Assembly (NCBI RefSeq): GCF_009659535.1
Contig: NZ_VJZZ01000009.1
Coordinates: 181,793 to 245,792 of the forward strand
Source of the DNA: Aggregicoccus sp. 17bor-14
GTDB taxonomy: Bacteria > Myxococcota > Myxococcia > Myxococcales > Myxococcaceae
DNA length: 64,000 nt
Direction: 5' to 3'
Position 1 is the first letter of the stretch. Each line of letters opens with the position of its first letter. A program made the translations under genes and the position numbers. Shown here one piece after another: positions 35,596-44,225 of this stretch. Under the pieces are notes generated by a model. It had not been told where the DNA came from. It saw only the letters and a program-made list of their open reading frames with translations, and ran no database searches.

Positions 35596-37115
35596 CGCAG
35601 CTCGAAGCCCAGGGCCACGGTGCCCGCGAGGTACTCGTCCAGCGCGCCGCCGACGATGAAGCGGTCTCCGGGCTCCGGGTGCATCGCGTAGTAGTAGCGC
35701 CGGTACTCGGCGCCCACCTTCAGCCGCCATGCCTCGCCCAGGTGCCACTCGCCCGCGAGCGCCCCGTCCACCGCGCCCACCACGTTGTGCGGGAAGAAGG
35801 CGTCGCGCAGGTCGCCCGTCTCCCAGACCTTGTGCACGCCCGCGTCGAGCACCAGCGTGAGCCGCTCGGCGACCGGGATGCGCCCGAAGAGCCCGGCGCG
35901 CGCGCTGCGGTAGCGCACCGAGGGCACCAGGAGCTCCGTGCCGCCGCGCGTGGGCTGCCGGAACGCGAACACCTGGGTACCGAAGGTGGCCGAGGTGCCC
36001 AGCTCCCCGCGCCCTAGCGGCAGGCGCAGCGTGAGCCCGCCGCGGTACGCGTCCGAGTCCGTGCCGTAGCGCTGCCCGTCCGGCATCGTCGAGCTCACCG
36101 CCACCAGGATCTCCGCGGACGCCGTCACGCCGACGTGCGTCCAGAAGCCGTGCGTGAGCATCAGCCCCGGGTACCACTCCACGCCGAGCGCCACCGCCGG
36201 GCCTCCGAGGAGCCGGTAGGTGGGCAGCGCGCTGCGCAGGTCGTCCGTGTACTGCAGGCGTCGCGAGAGCACGCGCCCGCCCACGGTGAAGCGCGCGAGC
36301 ACCGGCGCGGGGCCCGTGTCCGCACTCGCTGCGGGCTCGGCCTCGGGCGCCGCCGCGCGTGCCGCTGGGGAGGAGGCCACGCGGGCCTGCGGTGCAGGGG
36401 ACTCGATGCGTGCGGCGGCGGCGCGGGGCTGCTCGCGCACGGGCGCCGCAGGGCGGGAAGCAGAGGGCGCCTCGCGTGGGAGCGCCGCGGCGGACGCGGC
36501 GCGTGGCGGCGGGTCGGCGCTCGCCGCGGGCTCCAGCGCCGCGACTGCACGCGGTGCATCCTGTCGTGGCTCGACGCGGGGCTCGGCGCCCTGCAGCGGG
36601 CGGAGGGCATCGCTGCGGGACTCGGCGCCGGCCCCGGACCCGGGTGCTGCCACGGCCCTTCGCGGGGTGCCCGGACGGGTGAGCGTCGCGAGCGCTTCGC
36701 GCAGCTGCGCGGCCTCCACCGCGGGCACCTCGGACAGCGCACGCTCCGAGCGCACCCTCCAGCGCAGGAACTCGAGCGGCGCACCGCTGCTGCCGCGGAA
36801 CACGCGCACGCTCACCTCGAACCTGCCGCCCCCGCTGCGCTCGGCGCGCGCGACGAGCACCGCCGTGGCGTGGTGCTTGCGCGCCGCCGCGCGCACGGCT
36901 GGCGCGGGAGGCTGCGTGCGCAGGGCCGCGCTGCGCACCGGGATGGCGTCCGGGCCCAGGGTGCGCTCGAGGCCCGAGCGCAGCGCGGCCGCGCCGGGAC
37001 CCTTCACGTCCAGCACCATCGTCTGCGGCGTCCCGGCGCGCGCGGGGATCGCGCCGAGCAGCACCGCGCCGCACGCGAGCAGCGCCGCGAGCAGGGGCTT
37101 CGTGCGCGCCCTCAC
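35592..37115 (-). CDS. Hypothetical secreted protein with beta-barrel-like C-terminus
   Basis: 507 residues; no family recognised. Seen: an N-terminal signal peptide (TKPLLAALLACGAVLLGAIPARA), a small alpha/beta region to about residue 140, a long low-complexity Ala/Pro/Arg linker (about 155-290), and a C-terminal half with alternating hydrophobic residues and aromatic edges (LTLRLPLG, LVLDAGVHKVW, WRLKVGAEYRRYYYAM, AGTVALGFELR ending in an aromatic-x pattern), suggestive of an outer-membrane barrel. The GTG start overlaps the stop of the upstream lipoprotein, implying coupling. Function unknown. Confidence 0.78.
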   Translation of the reverse strand: MRARTKPLLAALLACGAVLLGAIPARAGTPQTMVLDVKGPGAAALRSGLERTLGPDAIPVRSAALRTQPPAPAVRAAARKHHATAVLVARAERSGGGRFEVSVRVFRGSSGAPLEFLRWRVRSERALSEVPAVEAAQLREALATLTRPGTPRRAVAAPGSGAGAESRSDALRPLQGAEPRVEPRQDAPRAVAALEPAASADPPPRAASAAALPREAPSASRPAAPVREQPRAAAARIESPAPQARVASSPAARAAAPEAEPAASADTGPAPVLARFTVGGRVLSRRLQYTDDLRSALPTYRLLGGPAVALGVEWYPGLMLTHGFWTHVGVTASAEILVAVSSTMPDGQRYGTDSDAYRGGLTLRLPLGRGELGTSATFGTQVFAFRQPTRGGTELLVPSVRYRSARAGLFGRIPVAERLTLVLDAGVHKVWETGDLRDAFFPHNVVGAVDGALAGEWHLGEAWRLKVGAEYRRYYYAMHPEPGDRFIVGGALDEYLAGTVALGFELR

Positions 37116-37540
37116 TGCGTGCCCCCGTCCAGCAGGCCCTGCACGTACTGCGCGAGACAGCCGCGCTCGTAGGCGCTGAGCTCTGCACCCACGGGCATCT
37201 GCGCACCGCACTCCGGATCCGGCTCCAGCTTCTCCAGGAAGTAGCTCGTGCCCGCGCTCACCAGCGGCTTGCCTCCGCAGGCGCTGGGTACGCCCACCAG
37301 CCGCCGCCCCACGCCCTGCGACTCGAGGTCCAGGTTCGCGGCGGGCTTGCTCGCGCCGTGGCAGCCGCCGCCGCCGCAGGAGGTGGGCAGCAGCGTCTTC
37401 TCCACGTCCAGCGTGCAGGTGCCCACCGCGTCGCCGCCGAAGCGCTCGGGGTCCTCGAGCCGGCCCGGGCAGCCAGCGGTGGCGAGCAGCAGCAGGGGGG
37501 CCACCCCGAGCAGCAGGAGGCGGGGGCGCGAGCGCAGCAT
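37112..37540 (-). CDS. Small lipoprotein with CX4CH cytochrome c-like motif
   Basis: 142 residues. Seen: a signal peptide with lipobox (LLLLATAGC, Cys near residue 24), then the motif SCGGGGCHG, a CX4CH arrangement, and a C-terminal Met/Leu-rich stretch with KLEPDPECGAQMPVG that resembles the distal Met region of myxobacterial cytochrome-like proteins. Normal heme c sites are CXXCH; CX4CH variants are common in such lipoproteins, and heme attachment is unproven. The gene is translated with the barrel-like protein, whose start overlaps its stop. Confidence 0.8.
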   Translation of the reverse strand: MLRSRPRLLLLGVAPLLLLATAGCPGRLEDPERFGGDAVGTCTLDVEKTLLPTSCGGGGCHGASKPAANLDLESQGVGRRLVGVPSACGGKPLVSAGTSYFLEKLEPDPECGAQMPVGAELSAYERGCLAQYVQGLLDGGTQ

Positions 37541-37679
37541 TCTCAAGGCGACTCCAGAGGTAGCGGGCAGCGCGCAGGCGCTCCGCACGCCTGCATCTTC
37601 ACTGATGCGAGCGGACGCGGTCGAGGGCACGCCCTGCTTCTCGCGCGTGCGCACCGCGCTCCATCCTCGTGCGCGGCAA

Positions 37680-37689
37680 AGTTGCAACT
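37680..37689. promoter_or_regulatory. 10-base palindrome AGTTGCAACT in divergent region
   Basis: Lies in the 286-base gap between the lipoprotein gene (minus) and a methyltransferase-like gene (plus). A second dyad, GTTTG-TACT-CAAAC, is at 37721-37734. Both are AT-rich relative to their surroundings and could be operators. No other clear element is seen in this gap. Confidence 0.25.
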
Positions 37690-37826
37690 GCGCTGCGTCT
37701 GGTGTGCGCCCGGGTGAGAGGTTTGTACTCAAACGAAGGTCCCATCGCGCGCGCGGGAGGCCCGTGCGGCGGCCGCTCCGAGGCGCTTGACCCGGCAGGC
37801 GCGCTGGACGAAGGGTGGCCCGGGCG

Positions 37827-38630
37827 ATGGACGGTCTGGACCGCAAGACGCGCGGACGTACCTCGAGCGAGCGGCTGCGCGCGCTGGACGCGTACGTCGT
37901 GCACTGCGAGTCCGCGCTGCTCACGCGCACCGAGGGCGCGTGGGCCTCAGCGCCCTTCGTGGACCTGGGCTTCGGGGAGCACCCGTGGACCACGCTGGAG
38001 AGCGCGCGCGCCTTCCGGCGGCTGCAGCCCGCCCTGCGCGTGGTGGGCGTGGAGCTGGAAGCGGCGCGCGCCGAGGCAGCGCACGCAGCCCATGCAGCGC
38101 CCCTCACCGAGTTCCGCCAGGGGGGCTTCGCGCTGCCGCTCGCGCCGGGGGAGCGCGCGCGCCTGGTGCGCGCGCTCAACGTGCTGCGCAGCTATCCCGC
38201 GGAGCACGTGCCCGAGGCGCATCGCCTGCTCGGTGAGGCGCTGCTCGAGGGCGGGCTCCTGGTGGAGGGCAGCGCGGATCCGACCGGCAGCATCACCGGC
38301 GTGCACCTGCTGCGGCGCGAGGGGGGCGCCCTGCGGCGCGAGGCGCTGCTGCTGCACACCGACTTCACCCACGGCTTCGCGCCCATGCTCTTTCGCGACT
38401 GGCTGCCGCGCGACCTGCGCCGCCGCGTGCGCCCGGGCGAGCCCATCCACGCCTTCCTCGGCGCGTGGACCGAGGCCTGGCAGGGCGTTCGCGCGGGGCT
38501 GGCTCCGCCGCAGGCCTTCCGCGCGTCCGCGCTGCGGCTCGCCGAGCGCGTGGAGGGCGTAGCCACGGACGCCTGGCTGCTGGATGGCGGCTACCTGCGC
38601 TGGCAGCCGGCGGGGGGCGTTCCCCTCTAG
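37827..38630 (+). CDS. Putative SAM-dependent methyltransferase-like protein
   Basis: 267 residues. Seen: a motif I-like FVDLGFGEHPW (about 44-54), a VVGVEL post-I strand, ALNVLRSYP as a motif IV-like strand and LLEGGLLVEGSADPTG, consistent with a class I methyltransferase fold, but the match is by eye only. No substrate can be suggested. ATG 37827 is taken; a GTG 12 bases upstream is also possible. It is followed by an FHA gene after a 159-base gap. Confidence 0.62.
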   Translation: MDGLDRKTRGRTSSERLRALDAYVVHCESALLTRTEGAWASAPFVDLGFGEHPWTTLESARAFRRLQPALRVVGVELEAARAEAAHAAHAAPLTEFRQGGFALPLAPGERARLVRALNVLRSYPAEHVPEAHRLLGEALLEGGLLVEGSADPTGSITGVHLLRREGGALRREALLLHTDFTHGFAPMLFRDWLPRDLRRRVRPGEPIHAFLGAWTEAWQGVRAGLAPPQAFRASALRLAERVEGVATDAWLLDGGYLRWQPAGGVPL

Positions 38631-38789
38631 AGCGGGTCCTGCGGGACACCGGCGTGGGGAGTGGGTGCGCACCGGGTAGCTGTGCGATGCTCGACGCCCC
38701 CTCTGGATTCGTTCATGCGCCGCAGTCCCTGTCCCGCGTGCGCGGCGGACACAGGGGCCACGCGAGCGCCTTCGCGGGAGACAGCGTCG

Positions 38790-39356
38790 ATGCCGTCGGA
38801 CCAGCCGGAGCTCAACGACTCGCCCGAGGCCTTCATGGTCACCGGGCAGGCCCTTCGCGCCGAGTGCCAGGGCAGCGCCCTCGCGGCCTTCGAGGGCGCG
38901 CATCCCTACCCGTGGCTGGTGCGCGACCTGAGCGCCGAGTCGCTGCCGGAGCCCAGCTTCGCCACCACCTTCCTCTCCGAGGAGGACTTGAAGATCGGCA
39001 GCACCGGCCTGCTGCAGCGCATCGCGCAGCGCCCGGATGGCTTCGGCTTCTACCCGCTGCGCAAGAACCCGAAGAACCCGTGGAAGGACCGCATCATCAT
39101 CGGGCGGGCCACCAACAACGACGTGGTGCTGCGCCACACGTCCGTGTCCAAGGTGCACGCGCGCGCCACCTGCCGCGACGGGCGCTGGAGCCTCGTGGAC
39201 GCGAAGAGCACCAACGGCACCTCCGTGGACGGAGTCCCGCTCGCGCCCGCGGGCGATGGCGCGACCCTGCAGAGCCACACCGTGGTGAAGCTGGGCGGCG
39301 TGGTGTGCACGGTGCTCAGCAGCGCGGAGCTGCACCGGGCGCTCGCCGGGCGCTGA
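38790..39356 (+). CDS. FHA-domain protein
   Basis: 188 residues. Seen: a non-conserved N-terminal third, then an FHA domain at about 95-170 with IIIGRATNNDVVL, SKVHARATC and KSTNGTSVDG, the phosphothreonine-binding loops. It is probably a cytoplasmic reader of Ser/Thr phosphorylation. The frame is open from 38661, but ATG 38790 has GGGAG at a 9-base distance; the upstream ATG 38715 would add a Cys-containing stretch (CPACAADTG). Its end is 8 bases from the convergent YkgJ-like gene. Confidence 0.83.
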   Translation: MPSDQPELNDSPEAFMVTGQALRAECQGSALAAFEGAHPYPWLVRDLSAESLPEPSFATTFLSEEDLKIGSTGLLQRIAQRPDGFGFYPLRKNPKNPWKDRIIIGRATNNDVVLRHTSVSKVHARATCRDGRWSLVDAKSTNGTSVDGVPLAPAGDGATLQSHTVVKLGGVVCTVLSSAELHRALAGR

Positions 39357-39364
39357 AGGGGCCT

Positions 39365-39856
39365 TCAGTCCCCGTCCTGCTCTCGCAGCGCCTCCGCGTG
39401 CCAGTCCAGCAGCTCGCGCGGCGCGGTGAGGCCGGGGTCGAGCCGCTCGGAGATGAACTCGATGCGGCGCGAGAGCGCGATGACGGCCTCCTTCGGCTGC
39501 TGGGCGGGCCCGCGGATGCGCGCGCAGAAGAAGGTGCGGCAGCCGAAGGGGCGGTCCGCGTACACGGTGCAGCGCTTGCCGGCCGCATCCAGGTAGGGAC
39601 AGCCGCCGTCGGCGCGGGGCGGAGGCAGGGGATGGCGGCTGCGCAAGAGCCGCCACTCGGGCAGCCACAGCCAGGGCTGGCGCTTCGTCACCGCGAGCTG
39701 GCAGCACTCGCCGCTCGCGCTGCAGGAGAAGGGGGCGTAGGCGGCGTCCGCGTGGCGGTACACCGCTCGCAGCTCCTGCAGGGCGGCCTGCTCCTCGCGG
39801 CCTCCCGCCTTCGCGGGAGCCGCCTCGGGCACGTCGTCCTCGTCCCAGTCCTGCAT
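39365..39856 (-). CDS. YkgJ-type cysteine-cluster protein
   Basis: 163 residues. Seen: FSCSASGECCQLAV near residue 45, then GGCPYLDAAGKRCTVYADRPFGCRTFFC, the cysteine pattern of YkgJ (CxxCxGxCC-like) proteins thought to bind zinc or an iron-sulfur cluster. Role unknown. It starts 8 bases downstream of the rlmI-like gene on the same strand, so the two are probably co-transcribed. Confidence 0.82.
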   Translation of the reverse strand: MQDWDEDDVPEAAPAKAGGREEQAALQELRAVYRHADAAYAPFSCSASGECCQLAVTKRQPWLWLPEWRLLRSRHPLPPPRADGGCPYLDAAGKRCTVYADRPFGCRTFFCARIRGPAQQPKEAVIALSRRIEFISERLDPGLTAPRELLDWHAEALREQDGD

Positions 39857-39864
39857 GGCCTGCC

Positions 39865-41163
39865 CTAGAGCACCCGCAGCACGAAGCACTTGAGGTAGCG
39901 CGTCTCGCGCAGGCTGAGCAGCACGGGGTGATCCTTGCCCGCGCCGCGCTTTTCGATGATCTGCACGCGCCGCTTCGCGTCCGCCGCGGCCGAGGCGAGC
40001 ATGTCCTCGAAGGCCTGCTCGTCGATGTGGTAGGTGCAGCTCGCGCTGATGAGGATGCCCCCGGGGCGCAAGAGCTGCATCGCGCGCAGGTTGATCTCCT
40101 TGTAGCCGCGGGTCGCCGCCTCGATCGCGTCCTTGTTCTTCGCGAAGGAGGGCGGGTCGAGCACGATGGTGTCGAAGCGCCGGCCCTCGTCCACCGCGTC
40201 GCGCAGGAAGTCGAACGCGTTGGCCACCACGACCTCCACGTTGTCCAGCTTGTTGGCCGCCGCGTTCTGCCGCAGCGTGCCCGCGGCGAGCTCCGAGATC
40301 TCCACCGCCGTGACCTTCGTCGCGCGCGTGGCGAGCTGCAGCGCGAAGCCGCCGACGTAGGAGAAGCAGTCCAGCGCCTCGCCGAAGGCGTACTGGCTCG
40401 CCATCACGTGGTTCTCGCGCTGGTCGAGGAAGGCGCCGGTCTTCTGGCCCTGGAGGAGGTCCGCGCGCATGCGCACCAGCCCCTCGTCGTAGGGGACGGT
40501 GTCGGGGACCTCGCCGTGCAGGATGCCCTTCTCCTGCGGCAACCCCTCCAGCGCGCGCACGCCCACGTCCGAGCGGTTCACGATGCCGCGCGGGCGGAAG
40601 TGCTCCCTCAGCAGCTCCGTGAACATGCCCTTGAGCCGCTCGGTGCCCGGGTTGAGGAACTGCGCGGTGAGGAACTCGCCGTAGCGGTCCACCACCAGGC
40701 CCGGCAGCAGGTCTGCCTCGCCGTGGACCACGCGGTAGGTGACCTCGCCGGGCAGGGCGCGCTTGCGCATCGCGTCCGCAAGCCGGAGGCGCTCGCGGAA
40801 GAAGTCGGTGTCCACCGCGACGTCCTCGTAGCTGAGCCACTTCAGGGAGATCTTGGACTGCTTCGAGTAGAAGGCCTTGCCCAGGAACCAGCCGCGCGCG
40901 TCCATCACGCGCACCACCTCGCCGCCTGCGAGCGCCGGGTCGCCGTTGAGGTCCGCGCGGTAGATCCACGGGTGGCCCGCCTGCCAGCGCTCCACGCCCC
41001 GGCGAACGAGGCTCACCTCGGGCAGGCCGTCCGGCCCCAGCTTGGGGCTGGTGCGGTCGGGGGCCACCTTCTCGGGGCGGTGGTGGCGGGGCGGGGGACG
41101 GCCAGCGGCGGCGCCCGGGCGCGGGGCCCGGGGGGCGGAGTGCTTCGGAGCAGAGGGCTTCAC
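39865..41163 (-). CDS. rlmI: RlmI-like class I SAM-dependent rRNA methyltransferase
   Basis: 432 residues. Seen: a basic, Pro/Ala-rich leader, a PUA-like domain (VSLVRRGVERWQAGHPWIY), an insertion-containing middle, and a Rossmann methyltransferase with LDCFSYVGGFALQLA, VTAVEISELA and catalytic-loop LDPPSFAKNK. RlmI methylates C1962 of 23S rRNA; exact position here is inferred by homology of layout. The GTG at 41163 is preceded by AGGTG; the frame is open further upstream. A second related methyltransferase gene lies at 42526-43518. Confidence 0.88.
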   Translation of the reverse strand: MKPSAPKHSAPRAPRPGAAAGRPPPRHHRPEKVAPDRTSPKLGPDGLPEVSLVRRGVERWQAGHPWIYRADLNGDPALAGGEVVRVMDARGWFLGKAFYSKQSKISLKWLSYEDVAVDTDFFRERLRLADAMRKRALPGEVTYRVVHGEADLLPGLVVDRYGEFLTAQFLNPGTERLKGMFTELLREHFRPRGIVNRSDVGVRALEGLPQEKGILHGEVPDTVPYDEGLVRMRADLLQGQKTGAFLDQRENHVMASQYAFGEALDCFSYVGGFALQLATRATKVTAVEISELAAGTLRQNAAANKLDNVEVVVANAFDFLRDAVDEGRRFDTIVLDPPSFAKNKDAIEAATRGYKEINLRAMQLLRPGGILISASCTYHIDEQAFEDMLASAAADAKRRVQIIEKRGAGKDHPVLLSLRETRYLKCFVLRVL

Positions 41164-41322
41164 CGGGGCACCTATACAGCAAAGTGCCGCGGCTGGCCTC
41201 CCGGCGCGCGGAGGGGGCATCCCAGTCAGGGCGGGCGGGACGAGCCCCTGCTCGTCGGGCGAGGGGGCCGAAGCGGTGCAGCGCGCTGGCTTTCCGCGGC
41301 AGCTCGGACGAGCCTCGCGCCC

Positions 41323-42030
41323 ATGTTCAAGTCCGCGTCCGTCTGGGTCGCCCTGCTCGCCGTCGCCGCGCTCGTGCTCGGGCCACTGCTCGCGCACTTC
41401 GGCGTCGTCCGGCCGCTGCAGGGCCTGATGAGCTTCGGGGCCGCTGCCGCGCTGGGGCTGCTCGCCATGGTGGCGGGGGTGGTCAGTGTGCTCCGGAGGC
41501 GGGCGCGTCAAGGCGCGCTGGCCATCGGGCTGGGCATGCTGTGCCTCCTGGTGGTGCTGCTGCCCGCGTTCGCGGCGGGCCGCATCCCGCCCATCAACGA
41601 CGTGAGCACGGACCTCGAGTCCCCGCCGGCCCTCACGCGCGCCGAGCCCTCCGGGCGCAGCCTCGCGTATCCGCCCGACTTCGTGCACTTCGTGCGCGAC
41701 TCGTACGCGGACCTGCGGCCGCTCGTGCTCCCCGAGCCTGCAGATGCGGTCCTCGCGCGCGTGGAGGCACTCGCACGCCGCCAGCCCGGCTGGACCGTGG
41801 TCTCCTGCGACCCGCAGGCGCGCGTGTGCGAGGGCTACGCCGAGAGCCGCCTCTTCCGCTTCCGCGACGACTTCGCCATCCGCGTGCGCGCCGAAGGGCA
41901 GGGCGCCCGGGTGGACATGCGCTCGCGCTCGCGCGACGGGAAGGGGGACCTCGGCGTGAATGCCGCGCGCATCCGCGACTTCCTCGGGCAGCTCGGGGGA
42001 AGTGCGGCGCAGGGCTCAGGGACACGTTAG
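41323..42030 (+). CDS. DUF1499 family membrane protein
   Basis: 235 residues. Seen: three hydrophobic segments in the first 90 residues (VWVALLAVAALVLGPLLA, LMSFGAAAALGLLAMVAGVV, ALAIGLGMLCLLVVLLPAF), then the DUF1499 pattern: PPINDVSTDLESPP, a middle variable part and VDMRSRSRDGKGDLGVNAARIRDF at the end. Molecular function is not established for this family. ATG 41323; divergent from the rlmI-like gene and 12 bases before fxsA. Confidence 0.85.
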   Translation: MFKSASVWVALLAVAALVLGPLLAHFGVVRPLQGLMSFGAAAALGLLAMVAGVVSVLRRRARQGALAIGLGMLCLLVVLLPAFAAGRIPPINDVSTDLESPPALTRAEPSGRSLAYPPDFVHFVRDSYADLRPLVLPEPADAVLARVEALARRQPGWTVVSCDPQARVCEGYAESRLFRFRDDFAIRVRAEGQGARVDMRSRSRDGKGDLGVNAARIRDFLGQLGGSAAQGSGTR

Positions 42031-42042
42031 GAGCAGGAGACC

Positions 42043-42513
42043 GTGGGAAAACTGCTCCTCTTCGTCCTGCTGCTGCCCTTCGTCGAGCTTTACCTGCTCG
42101 TGCACCTCGGCGCGCGCGTGGGGCTCGTGCCCACGCTGGGGGTGCTGATCGTAGGCGCCGTGCTCGGCTCGCTGCTGATGCGCCGCCAGGGCGCGCGCGT
42201 GCTGCGGCAGGTGCAGTCGGGGCTCGCAGGCGGGCAGCTTCCGGACGAGGCCGTGCTGCGCTCGGGGCTCGTCGTGGTGAGTGGCGCGCTCATCGCCGTG
42301 CCCGGGCTGCTGACGGATGCGCTGGGCCTCGCGCTGCTGCTGCCTCCCGTGCGCCGCTTCGTCGCGCGGCGGCTGCGGCGCGGGGCGGAGCGTCAGATGC
42401 GCTCGGGCGGGCTGCACGTGGGCGTGTGGGGGGCGCAGGGGCCCGCGGCGCCGCAGCGGGTGGAGCGGCGGACGCTGCGGGGCGAGGAGGATGCCGAGTT
42501 CAGCGAGGAGTGA
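42043..42513 (+). CDS. fxsA: FxsA family membrane protein
   Basis: 156 residues. Seen: LLLFVLLLPFVELYLLVHLGARVG, then GVLIVGAVLGSLLMRRQGARVLRQV and a third hydrophobic segment ALIAVPGLLTDALGLALLLPPVR, the FxsA layout. FxsA is named for suppressing F-factor exclusion of phage T7 in E. coli; its cellular role is unclear. It begins 12 bases after DUF1499 with GTG and AGGAG upstream, so it is probably co-transcribed. Confidence 0.88.
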   Translation: MGKLLLFVLLLPFVELYLLVHLGARVGLVPTLGVLIVGAVLGSLLMRRQGARVLRQVQSGLAGGQLPDEAVLRSGLVVVSGALIAVPGLLTDALGLALLLPPVRRFVARRLRRGAERQMRSGGLHVGVWGAQGPAAPQRVERRTLRGEEDAEFSEE

Positions 42514-42525
42514 CGCGGCTTCGCC

Positions 42526-43518
42526 TCAGGTCGAAGCGACGACGCGCCAGCAGCGGTGGATCTCCTTGCGCTGGAAGTCCTCGGGGATGCTTCCCGGGGT
42601 GAGCTCCTCCACCTGCTGCATCCCGGCGAAGGTGCGCGGGTCCAGCTCGAAGCCGGTGAAGTTGGTGGAGAAGTAGAGCACTCCGCCCGGCGCGAGCAGC
42701 GCCCGCACGCCGGCCACGAGCCGCACCTGGTCGCGCTGCACGTTGAAGCTGCGGTCCATGCGCTTGGACGTGGAGAAGCTGGGCGGGTCGCAGACGATGA
42801 GGTCGTAGCGCTCGGGCTCGTCCGCCGCGGCCGCCGTCCACGCGAGCACGTCTCCGCGAATCAGGGTGTGGCGCGCGTCCGCGAGCCCGTTGAGGTCCAG
42901 GTTGTCCTCGGCCCAGTCGAGGTACTGCTCGCTCAGGTCCACCGTGGTCGTGCTCGCGGCACCCCCGGCCGCTGCGTACACGGTGAAGGCCCCCGTGTAG
43001 GCGAAGAGGTTGAGGAAGTGCTTCCCGCGCGCCTCCTCGCGCACGCGCGCCCGGGTGAGGCGGTGGTCCATGAAGAGCCCGGTGTCCAGGAAGTCGCCCA
43101 GGTTCACCCAGAAGCGCAGCCCCTGCTCCTCCACGGGGAAGCGGGCGTGCCCTTCGCCTGCCCGCCCGTACTGCGTGCGGCCCCATGCCTGGGGCAGGTG
43201 CGTCTTGGCGAAGACGCGCTCGGGGGGCACCTCCAGCACCTCCTGGATCGCCGCGAGCACGCCCGTGCGCAGCTCGGCGAGCGCGCCGCTCTTGAGCACC
43301 TTGCGGCTGGGGAACTCCGCCACGTGCACGCACTCGCCGTACACGTCCACCGCGTAGGGGTACTCCGGCATGTCGCGGTCATAGACGCGGAAGGCCGTGA
43401 GCCCGCGCGCCTTCGCCCACTTGCGCAAGTGCCGGGCGTTCTTGCGCAGCCGGTTGGCGAAGGGCGCGCCGCCCGCCTCAGCCCCCGCCTCGCCGTGCTT
43501 ACTGTCAGGTGCAGCCAT
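42526..43518 (-). CDS. rlmK: RlmK-like 23S rRNA methyltransferase (C-terminal half of RlmL type)
   Basis: 330 residues. Seen: FANRLRKNARHLRKWAKARGLTAFRVYDRDMPEYPYAVDVY at the N-terminus, characteristic of the RlmK half of RlmKL; the fold motif FLNLFAYTGAFTVYAA, TTVDLSEQYLDWAEDN, and the catalytic loop VCDPPSFSTSKRM. RlmK makes m7G2069 in 23S rRNA. The full RlmKL has an extra N-terminal half for m2G2445, which is not here. Its start codon overlaps that of the divergent udgX by two bases (shared CATG at 43516-43519). Confidence 0.9.
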   Translation of the reverse strand: MAAPDSKHGEAGAEAGGAPFANRLRKNARHLRKWAKARGLTAFRVYDRDMPEYPYAVDVYGECVHVAEFPSRKVLKSGALAELRTGVLAAIQEVLEVPPERVFAKTHLPQAWGRTQYGRAGEGHARFPVEEQGLRFWVNLGDFLDTGLFMDHRLTRARVREEARGKHFLNLFAYTGAFTVYAAAGGAASTTTVDLSEQYLDWAEDNLDLNGLADARHTLIRGDVLAWTAAAADEPERYDLIVCDPPSFSTSKRMDRSFNVQRDQVRLVAGVRALLAPGGVLYFSTNFTGFELDPRTFAGMQQVEELTPGSIPEDFQRKEIHRCWRVVAST

Positions 43519-44212
43519 GCCGAAAAGACCCCCTCAGGAAACCGCCGCCCCCCTCATCCCCGACTCGCCCACGCTGGACAAGCTCCGCGAGGCGGCCGCG
43601 GGCTGCAAGGCCTGCCCGCTGTGGAAGACGGGCACCCAGACGGTGTTCGGCGAGCGCCCGGCCCGGGGAGGCGCCGCCGCCCGCCCCCGGGTGATGTTCG
43701 TGGGCGAGCAGCCCGGTGACCAGGAGGACCGCGCGGGGCGCCCCTTCGTGGGCCCCAGCGGGAAGCTCCTGGACGAGGCGCTCGAGAGCGTGGGCATCGA
43801 CCGGCGCCAGGTGTACGTGACCAACACCGTGAAGCACTTCAAGTGGGTGGGGCAGGGCAAGCGCCGCATCCACGAGAAGCCCAACGGGCGGGAGATCTCG
43901 GCCTGCAAGCCCTGGCTGGAGGCGGAGATCCAGGTCTTCGCCCCGGACGTCATCGTCGCGCTGGGGGCCACGGCCGCGCAGGCGCTGCTGGGCAAGGAGT
44001 TCCGCGTGACCTAGAGCCGCGGCGAGCTCAACCCCTCGGCCTACGCCCAGGCCGTCATCGCCACGGTGCACCCCTCGTCCATCCTGCGCGCCCCGGACGA
44101 GGCCGCGCGGCGCGAGGCCCACGCCGCCTTCCTGGAGGACCTGCGCGTCGTCGCACACGTGCTCACGAGGCTCGGCGCCGGGGAGGGGACGGACGCGCGG
44201 CAGGGAGTGTGA
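43517..44212 (+). pseudogene. udgX: UdgX-type uracil-DNA glycosylase interrupted by an in-frame amber codon
   Basis: Reading from ATG 43517, residues 1-165 hold CxxC (30-33), GEQPGDQED (63-71), FVGPSGKLLDEAL, and KRRIH with His119, the UdgX hallmark loop whose His forms a covalent link with DNA at uracil. Then TAG at 44012-44014 stops translation. After it the same frame stays open to TGA 44210-44212 and encodes the expected tail with HPSSILRAP (His185 if read through), an active-site motif of family 4-like UDGs. So one point change, such as CAG to TAG, seems to have cut the gene. Without the tail the protein is unlikely to be active. A sequencing error or readthrough cannot be excluded. Confidence 0.85.
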
Positions 44213-44225
44213 TAGCCCTGCCGCC

